The notes under the pieces: generated by a model | What the model saw: the letters and a program-made list of their open reading frames with translations, nothing else | Told to the model about the DNA's origin: nothing | Databases searched by the model: none | From: Sanguinoderma infundibulare | Taxonomy: Eukaryota > Basidiomycota > Agaricomycetes > Polyporales > Polyporaceae | Direction of reading: 5' to 3' | Assembly: GCA_032821775.1 (NCBI GenBank) | Contig: JAVLRN010000008.1 | Coordinates: 62,001 to 126,000 of the forward strand | Length of the DNA stretch: 64,000 bases | In this document: positions 56,840 through 64,000 of the stretch, piece after piece | Position numbering within the stretch: the first letter of the stretch is position 1 | Layout of the letters: every line of letters begins with the position of its first letter | Made by a program: the position numbers and the translations under genes

Positions 56840-57126
56840 TCTCTCGACCTAGACCGTGGCCATTTCGGAGCGCTATGAACTCGTGAATGTGACAGGCGAA
56901 AAGCCTCAAATACAGGATATGTGTGCAAATCGTGTACACGTCCGACCACCCGTCCTCCTCCTTGGATCTGTGTTTGTTTCCCTTGGAAATCATCACTTCG
57001 CGGCCGGACCTCGCATTCGATGCACATTGATTCCAGCGTGTTGCGCTATGTTTGGAGCGCCTTGAGCCTTTCCTGGAGGGAGTCGCTCATTAGCTCGAAC
57101 GGTCAAGAAGTGCAGCGAGGACTTAC
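56840..57126. other. Between FMO4 and F-box gene 1 (tail to tail)
   Basis: It may contain the last short exon of F-box gene 1 on the minus strand: GAAGTGATGATTTCCAAGGG resembles the last exon start of F-box gene 2. This is not certain. Confidence 0.35.
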
Positions 57127-58857
57127 CTCCCAGGGTCCAGGTAGACCCATATCCTCTTCCTCAATGAGCCGCCTCGCAATAACCTCGCCCATCTCTTCCA
57201 CCGCCCAAGATGGCTCTGGCAGTGAGTCGTTCGAGTCCGATTGCTCTCCCTCGCAATTGACCCGTACCCGCCGCCACCCGCCCGAACGACACCACTGCCG
57301 CTTGCAGGGTCCCGGAGTTGAGCTACTACGCGGAATTTCATCCTCCCGGCCGGCGGACGTGACGAAGATGTACTGAAGAGTGGGCACGGTGGCGAACACC
57401 CGGGGGACGACATCAGAAGCGAAGTCGCACCAGCGGTCGCAGAGTTAGTCGGCTAGGGCACGGAGCTCCGCAGCGCCGGCCATCATACCTCCGCCCATTG
57501 CGAACTCCAAGGCGTTGTTGACGTCGTGGATGGCGATGTGGAAGACGAGCCGGGCGTGGGTGACGTGAGGGAGGAGGGACAGAACCTGGATCATGTTTGC
57601 CTGTATGACGCTTATCAAAACCCAAGAGAGAGTTCTCAGGTGAGAGACACTTGCCACGATGGAGCTCCAGCGGAGGTCGAAGGCGTCATCCCCACGTCGG
57701 GCATCTCTGGCAATGCCTGTGTGGGTCGTCATCGGGAGCACCACGTGCGTGGTGCGGGTGGTGGCGAGCTGGAGAACGGGTGCACGACGCAGAATCCGGT
57801 CCAAACCGAAAGGGAGCAGGATAGATGCCATGACGAGATGCTCCGGATTGGTGTCCTGCAGCACGTCGAAGGACGCGTCGCCCTCTGCGTAGGCGATGAA
57901 GTGGCGGATGGGGCACCGGAGCGCGAGGGTGAAGGCCACGGCGACCTCACAGTCGACTCTGTCGAGCTTCGTCCAGCACGCGACGTCTTGGACACGCTCA
58001 TTCCACTCTCGTGCTAGAGGTTTGAATAGAAAGATTTCGTCGGTGGATAGGGATATGCGTAGTGTGTCGTCCAAAGAGGGAAACAGGTGGAGGAGCACGT
58101 CCATTTTGAGCGCGTCTACGCTGGCGCCGGTGATGCCGAGGGAGCGAACTGAGTGGAATGGGGGGAGTGCGCGGAAAGAGTTGTCATTGTAGACTGGGAT
58201 CCTGTGGATGCTAAGGCTCGTCAGCGTCGACGAGCTAGAAAAGTGGGAGAGTGTCTGGGCGAAATGAATGGGAGATTGGAAGGACATCGTGTCTCTCGGA
58301 GAGCGGTTGCCGCTCAGGGAGAGATCAACGAGTGGTGATCGTAGGGCGAGCAATGCGGGGTGGATCCAATCTTGATGGGGCCCGACGAGCGTGAGGCGCT
58401 TGAGGGCAGTCATATTCGCGAAGGTGGAAACGATGCGTTCATGGACGGCGGATGTTGAGATTGAATCAACAGAAAAGCATAGAGTATCGAGGTGAATGGC
58501 GGCGGCGAGGATGTCCACGATGCAGTTAGTGACGACAGAGACCTGTTTCGCCACAACGGCCTTGGGCGCATTTTTCAATGCGGTCCAGACGCTCTCCAGG
58601 ATGTCGAGTGAACGAAGGTGATGGGCACGGCTGGGATCGCGCCTGAGGATGAAACCGTGGAAGCAACGGATGGCCCTAGAGCTTTTTAGAGTGATGGTAC
58701 GCGTCCTAAGGAGCTGTCGAATCACGATCGGCTGTATCATCGAACTGGTGAGAGCGACAGCAAGGACGTCCCGGACGTCGTCGATGGAATTGGAGATGAT
58801 TTCAAGGACGTCATAGTTGAGCGTAAAGGCAGCGCTGCTCCGTATGCGAGAGGCCAT
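57127..58857 (-). pseudogene. F-box/LRR-like protein, copy 1, with an in-frame stop
   Basis: Start MASRIRSSAAFTLNYDVLEI at 58857 fits the paralogue (the upstream Met at 58902 only adds a His-rich stretch). The N-terminus NYDVLEIISNSIDDVRDVLA, followed by ALTSSMIQPIVIRQLL, resembles a fungal F-box-like motif, and the rest holds leucine-rich-repeat-like segments (LRSLDIL, LKRLTLVGP, VRSLGITGA). Around residue 470 the codon after ALAD is TAA (57445-57447). The frame then continues without further stops through LCDRWCDFASDVVPRVFATV, PTLQYIFVTSAG and EEEDMGLPGPWE to a GT donor, as in copy 2, where Ala replaces the stop. F-box proteins select targets for SCF ubiquitin ligases. Copy 1 would lack its last 100 or so residues. 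Confidence 0.75.
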
Positions 58858-58949
58858 ATGATGATGATGGTGCCAGAGTAAGTCCTTTCGGGGAGAGGGC
58901 AATCGTAGTACTATCGAGTAATATGCTCGGGACTAGCAAAGTCAGTGTC

Positions 58950-59265
58950 CGACAGTGTACGGCGAGATCCACCAGTGTACACCAGTGGCTCGCGCAATCG
59001 CCAGTCCGCCACCATCGATTGCTGGTGAAATCCGGTCGGTCCCGGTGGACATCGCTTGAATGTGATTACAGTCAGCGTGACGCCCTGTGACATCCAGTGT
59101 ACTTCCCCGTCAGCCAGTGTCCACCAACGGCGATCGCTACTATGAACCCTTACTCACCACTGGGTTCCAATGTCACGCATCGACCCCCGCCCTTTTCCAT
59201 TGTAAGCCGGTGAGTGTCGGTGACCATCGGTGACAATCAGTGATTAACAGTGAGACGCATCACAC
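58950..59265 (+). repeat. Cluster of CAGTGT/CAGTG motifs upstream of the coiled-coil gene
   Basis: CAGTGTCC, CAGTGTAC, CCAGTGTACACCAGTGG, CCAGTGTAC and CCAGTGTCCACCA occur between 58943 and 59125. GAGTGTCGGTG, CGGTGAC, CAGTGATT and CAGTGAG occur in intron 1 (59202-59280). This could be a transcription-factor site cluster or a degenerate minisatellite. Confidence 0.4.
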
Positions 59266-60322
59266 CCCAATGACTTCCAGCAGAGCGTGGTCGAGTCGCA
59301 GCCGGTCCGCCAGCGTGAGGTGATTGAGATCAGCGATGATGATTATGGTACGCCCTCCCCCGATGTTGCTATGAGTCCACCCGTCGAGGGCAGTGAAGCA
59401 GCTCGTCCGGCCGAGGAGGGTCCCGAGGTCGAGATGGTGGACATGGTATTCGGCGACGGGGAGCCTAGTATCCCGAGTCTTCCAGAGGACCTCCCTCCGC
59501 TCCCCGATGCAGATGCCGACGGCGATGTCGTCTTTAAACTCGGTTGCGCAAATGTGAGTGAGCCGATCGTCGACAAGTTTCTCGCCGTCTCTTCTGTCGG
59601 CGAGTCCATGAATGCGAGTGTTACGTTTGACACGAGAGCCATCGAGGCTCAGATCGCTGAGGTTCGGGTCAGTACCTCCTTTCCTATCCCTGGTTTCCTG
59701 TCCTACTTGTACGTTGCTGACCTGGTCCAGGATGAGATCGACAATATCCGAGCGACGCGCAACAACGACGAGCTGGTCTTCACCACACACGTCGGGCAGA
59801 CCAAGGCTCGTCTCGACGCTCTCGACGGGCGTATGCAAGATACGCAGACTGATGCCAACTCACGCCATGACGAACTGTCGTCGATCCACATCCGCCTCCA
59901 GCCGCTCACGCGAGAGGTTGGCGCGGCGAAGGAAATGTTGCAAGGTGTGCCTGTCTCGACGTCCTCTGTCGCGCGTTCGCTCAGACCATGTTTTTGCACC
60001 TTGCAACAGCAGACGTGAGCAGATGGCCAAAGAGCTAGAGACCGTCAAGGCCCTCTGCGTGGAAGCCGCCGCTACCGCCACCGAGGCTAAGCTCGCCAGT
60101 GCTGCTGCGCAAACCGCAGCATCCGAGGTGAGCATTTGGCATCCTATTAACACTTGGTTTGCAACTCATCGAAAACATGCTTCGAAGTCCCTCAAGAGGA
60201 AGCGCGATGACGCCGAGGACGATGGGGCCGTCCCGCAGAATCTCGCGGACGTGCGCGACCGACAAGTGCCCCTGCCGAAGCAGAGGCGCACCGGCCTCGG
60301 CATGGTCTCGAAGATCGCGTAG
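59142..60322 (+). CDS. Hypothetical coiled-coil protein with nuclear-type signal
   Basis: The best model has five exons: 59142-59201, 59281-59667, 59731-59944, 59985-60127 and 60188-60322, about 312 residues. It starts MNPYSPLGSN and contains VIEISDDDYGTPSPD (a SUMO-interaction-like acidic motif), an acidic proline-rich region, and then long helical stretches (DEIDNIRATRNNDELVF; ELETVKALCVEAAATATEAK). It ends with the basic SLKRKRDDAED, a likely nuclear localisation signal, and MVSKIA. The first exon was chosen because an intron GTAAGC...CAG joins it in phase. The third intron (40 nt) is short and uncertain. I recognise no family. It lies between two F-box genes and is preceded by a CAGTGT-rich region. 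Confidence 0.6.
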
Positions 60323-61255
60323 ACGGCGATCGTCGTGGCTGTCGGCGCCATACCCGCTTAAACCGCGCTAGTGTTTTCGTAGAGGGCGACGTCCCAGCCT
60401 CGAGGTTTCATTCATTTATTTGTGTCCAAAGGTATGTGTATCGCTCCTTTATATCTTCTTTTGATTAACATTGCACTTACACGTCCTAGCAGCATTCTAC
60501 TCCGCATGTTTTCGATGGTGCTCCGAGTCTTTGGGTTCCGGTAGGACAGACACAAGGGTGTCAACGACTCGGCGCATGTGCTGTGGATTTCCCTTGACTC
60601 AATTATCAATCACGGGCAGGTGCGCAGAGAACACCAGCGGCATCCAGGCTCCCCACCTCAAACTGCCGCTGGTGTTCTATGGAACTCAATGTGGATCAGT
60701 ATAGTTCATCATAATGTACTGCAAGACAATGTATTACACTGCGGTACACTGTATTTCAATGTCCAGCCACTAATATCCCATGTGTACTATCGGAATTCAA
60801 CGGCTGCTGCCGGCGGAGGCTGAATTACTTAAAATCTAAATCGAGCTCCGATTACCTCCATCGTAATCTACCGGCATTCGCCGGTTACGGTCGGAGACTG
60901 GCGGAATTCGCTGGCCTTGCCAGCTCCGGGCGTATTACTGGTGCTATCCACCGTCACCGCCCGTTGAAGTTTGACGTGTTCGACGTGTGACTGTGCGGAG
61001 TCTAAACCCCGTTACGTAACGGGTCAACCAGCCCACGCGCCCAGAGCGGCCCCGGCGCCACTCGGAACTTTGAGTCTGACCAGCATACCCAGTAGTCGCA
61101 CTCTGGAAGATATCCCTTTGTCGTCTCCTCTGCAGTAAGCACGCATTGACAGTTGTATGTCTGCTCTGCTGACTTGGTGTTAATTGCCCGTTTTTGAAGC
61201 CCAGGTTGCGCTTATCGCGGGCTGTCTGGAAGCATTCGACTCACCCGTCCTGGCA
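60323..61255. other. Intergenic between the coiled-coil gene and F-box gene 2
   Basis: It contains one strong hairpin (listed separately), the palindrome CCGTTACGTAACGG near 61008-61021 and several GCCGG/CCGGC short inverted pairs near 60875-60930. No supported gene. Confidence 0.5.
60628..60678. repeat. Perfect 15-bp inverted repeat
   Basis: AGAACACCAGCGGCA (60628-60642) is inverted at 60664-60678 (TGCCGCTGGTGTTCT) with a 21-nt loop. It could be a transcription-end hairpin or the ends of a tiny transposon. Confidence 0.75.
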
Positions 61256-63382
61256 ATGGCTATGGAATCCCCCATACATCCGGATCTTACCCAGGCTCTG
61301 AAAGATGCAGCTCCTGAACTCAATGCGGACGTCCTCGAAGCAATTTGCGGTGCAATCACTAACGTCCGCGATATCCTCTCCATGTCTCTGACCTGCTCTT
61401 TGATCTCACCCATCGCAATACGACATCTCATCAGAACCCGTCCCGTCATTCTCACAAGCTCTGAGACCATCTTGGCATTCCATCACTTCCTCTTCGGCCG
61501 CGATGTCAGTCGTGCCTATCACCTACGTTCACTCGTCATCAGGTTCAAAGAAAGCAGCCCCGTCCGAGTGGCGAAAGATGCTGAACATCCAGAGCAGGAG
61601 GATGACACCTTTCTCGTCACCAACCGGATCGCAGAGATCCTCGCATCCGCCGTCTATCTCCATACTCTCTCCTTGTCCTTGTCTCTTGACACGCACAAAC
61701 ACCCCCCATCTGCTGTCACCGATCGTATCGCATCCGCCTTCGCAGCTATGACCGCCCTCAAACATCTCACCCTTATTGATATCAAGCAGCGTTGGGTTCG
61801 TCATGCGTTGGCCGCCATACAATCACCACTAGTCCATCTCCGCCTGGAAACCAACCTGCCATCCCAACGTGATCTCACTGGTGGAGTAGAGTCACCAGAC
61901 GACATCTCGCCTCTCGCCTCTCCCGCTCGGTTCCACCGGACGTTTTCCCGCTTTTCCAGCTCATCAACGCTCACCACCCTCTCCATCTGCGGTATCCCCG
62001 CGTGCGACGACAACTCTTTCCGCACGCTTCCACCCTTCAACTCCGTCCGATCGCTCGCCATCACCGGGGCCAATTGCACGCCCAGACTGGATGTGCTCCT
62101 CCACCTCTTTCCCTCTCTGAACGGCACATTATCCATCAGCCTATCCGTCCTTGAAACCCTCCGCTGCTTTCGCCTTCACTCGTCGTCCGGTCAGATTAGT
62201 CTCGCAGCTGCACGGGAGCGGAACCGGCGCGTCCCAGACGCCGCGCGCTGGAAGAAGCTCGAGAGATTCAAATGCCCTCTGCCGGTGGCCTACGTCCTCG
62301 CGCTCCGGTGCCCTGTCCGACGCTTGGCGGTCGACTGGAACGACGCCAGTAAGACCATCCACGTCCTCCACGACACCACCCCGGAGCGTCTCGTCCTTGC
62401 CCCCATCCACATGCAGGGCGACTTTGAGCGAATTCAAGCACACGCGCCCACTCTCCGGCTGACCACCGTGCGCACAACGCACCTCGTCCTCGTGATAACA
62501 TGCGATGCGCGCCTTGTCAACGAGGTGAGCGTGGAGGAGGGTCCCGATATCCTCAACGAGTTGCGCTGGAACGTCGTCCTGGCAAGTAATCTATCCGTAA
62601 TTCTGCCGCGTCCCACTCGCGCTCACTGTGATCGCCCAGGCGAACACCATTGAGACCCTCTCCAAGCTCTTTCCGCACGTCACCCACGCGCGGCTCGTCT
62701 TTCACTTTTCCAACCGGCTCGAGCACGACTTGGCATCGTTGCACCCGCTCGACGCCCTCGCCGACGCGCTGTGTGAGTCCGACCTCGCTCCCATTGCAGC
62801 CCGAATTTTCGCGGCCGCACCGGCACTGCGGTACGTCTTTATCACTTCAGCTGGCCTAGAAGAGGATCCGGCGCCCCGACCACGACGGTGGCACCAATCG
62901 GGCGCATGGCGGCGGGTGCCAGTTATTGAAGGCAAGTCCGAGGGAGACCGGGGGGAAGGGGATGACACGCCGGATTGTGAGACATCGTGGATTGTCGAGG
63001 CGGTGCGCGACGCGACTGCAAGGCGGATCCTGAAGAAAGAGGATATGAGCCTATCTGATCATTGGGAGGTGCGTTACAAGGTTTCCATCTCGTCGAGAGA
63101 CCGCTGGTGCTCATGGACCACTTTCAGAAAACGCTAAAGGCGTGCAGAACGTAGCTGAATCTACAGGTAGTGGCGAGCCGGGAAACAAAGACTTTCGGGT
63201 ATCATGGGAAGGGAGCGGATGTCATAGAGTCAATAGAGAGATACGAATCTTCGAAGCGAGCAGACACATTGGAATCATGGGGCCTCGCTGACCAGGTGTT
63301 TGTGTTAGTATGTGCTACCAAATCGAGTCCAACAACTTACTCTCGCCCGCACACGAAGTGCCTGCCAGCCTGGCCGCCCTGA
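61256..63382 (+). CDS. F-box/LRR-like protein, copy 2 (intact)
   Basis: Exons 61256-62581, 62640-63068 and 63167-63382 join in frame to about 656 residues. The N-terminus LNADVLEAICGAITNVRDIL followed by MSLTCSLISPIAIRHL is F-box-like. Leucine-rich segments follow (LRSLVIRF, LHTLSLSLSL, LKHLTLIDI, VRSLAITGA), then LALRCPVRRLAVDW, PERLVLAP and VTHARLVFHFSN. Intron 1 uses a GC donor (GCAAGT...CAG): the only GT alternative would break the frame, and copy 1 has the same GC site. ATG 61256 was chosen because no earlier ATG is in frame. The third exon is less certain; without it the frame would end at 63137. Likely an SCF substrate adaptor by family analogy. Confidence 0.78.
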
Positions 63383-63758
63383 GTCTAAGCGAAGCATCGA
63401 TGTGGGGAAGTTCCCGTGGTTACCATACTACACGGCAATAATCGAATAAAATATTCCCGGATGACCACACCGGGACAGTAGGATTCGAACCCACACTAAA
63501 GGATGTGCCTCGTCAATCCAACCCGTCACAATTAACTACTTGCTTTCATGTCGTAATCATTTATATGCACTAGGGAGCGCTACATGAGGCCGTCAGCTGC
63601 CCGACGGGGCGCGAAGCGAGTCGTCAGCCAATGGGTTGCCCCTCGGCGATGCTATCATAGCTCACTGCAGGTGTCATCGAGGGTAAAAACATGGATTGGC
63701 ATCACCTACAGGCTAATCAGACTTACAAAACGAGTGTCAGGCATCGCTCGAGAGAAGA
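63383..63758. other. Intergenic; includes FMO2-type 3' flank
   Basis: 63580-63758 is the inverted counterpart of 45189-45370, the flank after the FMO2 stop codon. Nothing else coding is seen. Confidence 0.5.
63462..63545 (-). other. tRNA-like sequence (degenerate)
   Basis: Minus strand: perfect B-box GGTTCGAATCC (complement 63481-63491) within a T-arm GTGGG/CCTAC, and a 3' end TGTCCCGGTG. No matching acceptor 5' strand or clear anticodon arm, so it is a tRNA-derived remnant at best. Confidence 0.35.
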
Positions 63759-64000
63759 TCAAGCAGCGAGTGCCTTCAGCCTCTCCACGACGCCCGCCGT
63801 CTGGTCCAGAATGCTCGTCTCTACCGTCCACCGGAGCTCCATCTGCAACTCCTCCCCGACCGCCCCCAACTTCTCGCGCGCGTACCGCCCAGTCCTGCTG
63901 TCCTCCGCGCTCACGTCCTCCCATCCCGCGCCCCGCAGCTGTTTAGCCTCACCAGCCCTTGCGGAGGACCGCTGGACGCTCTGCGTGAACGGCCGCCGGA
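63759..64000 (-). CDS. FAD-dependent monooxygenase, fifth copy (C-terminal part, runs off window)
   Basis: The minus strand from the window end reads RRPFTQSVQRSSARAGEAKQ, LRGAGWEDVSAEDSRTGRYA, REKLGAVGEELQMELRWTVE, TSILDQTAGVVERLKALAA and stop (63759-63761). It is nearly identical to the end of FMO2. The frame is open to the edge. It is inverted relative to FMO1-4 and shares the FMO2 3' flank, so an inverted duplication of the FMO2 unit begins here. The rest of the gene should continue beyond 64000. Confidence 0.85.
   Translation of the reverse strand, partial: RRPFTQSVQRSSARAGEAKQLRGAGWEDVSAEDSRTGRYAREKLGAVGEELQMELRWTVETSILDQTAGVVERLKALAA

Noticed and set aside
63462..63545. Functional tRNA gene on the minus strand
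   Set aside because: Only the T arm is convincing; no partner for the acceptor stem and no clear anticodon arm.

Overview
The window looks like nuclear DNA of a filamentous Agaricomycete, probably a wood-decay polypore. Coding sequence is GC-rich and split by many short introns of about 50-100 bp. Nearly every gene belongs to a family typical of these fungi: small secreted cysteine-rich proteins, CVNH lectins, salicylate-hydroxylase-like FAD monooxygenases, basidiomycete multi-pass membrane proteins, a cytochrome P450, an extended SDR reductase and F-box-like proteins. The species cannot be named from the sequence alone. 

Layout. 0-7 kb: the cut-off 5' end of a membrane-protein gene, a tRNA-Glu(CTC), small secreted protein SSP-A and an intact SDR reductase. 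8-13.5 kb: a tandem duplication carrying two CVNH lectin genes, the second decayed. 14-19 kb: an inverted duplication carrying SSP-B and SSP-C. 19.9-20.8 kb: a MITE-like element. 21.6-34 kb: a large inverted duplication with membrane-protein copy A (plus strand) and copy B (minus strand). Copy A is broken by a 2.46-kb transposable element built as a near-perfect palindrome. The loop between the arms holds a CK1-like kinase gene split by the relic of an RNF216-type RBR ubiquitin-ligase gene. 34-57 kb: four FAD monooxygenase genes (FMO1-4), three of them preceded by the same roughly 2-kb non-coding module. Interspersed with these are a third membrane-protein gene, a P450 and an F-box fragment. 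57-64 kb: two F-box/LRR-like genes facing away from each other, a coiled-coil nuclear-type protein between them, and the start of a fifth FMO copy on the minus strand, cut by the window edge. 

The dominant theme is repeated local duplication, inversion and decay. At least six FMO copies or fragments, three SSPs, two CVNHs, three F-box copies and several membrane-protein copies or remnants are visible, many with identifiable disabling mutations. Intact FMOs, P450 and SDR together could act on aromatic or other small molecules, but their co-function is inference. The most interesting single object is the palindromic element at 23777-26232. It has a 9-bp target-site duplication, imperfect terminal inverted repeats, roughly 1.02-kb arms around a 58-bp spacer, tRNA-like pol III boxes in each arm and a hairpin array, and its empty site is preserved in the paralogue at about 31.65 kb.
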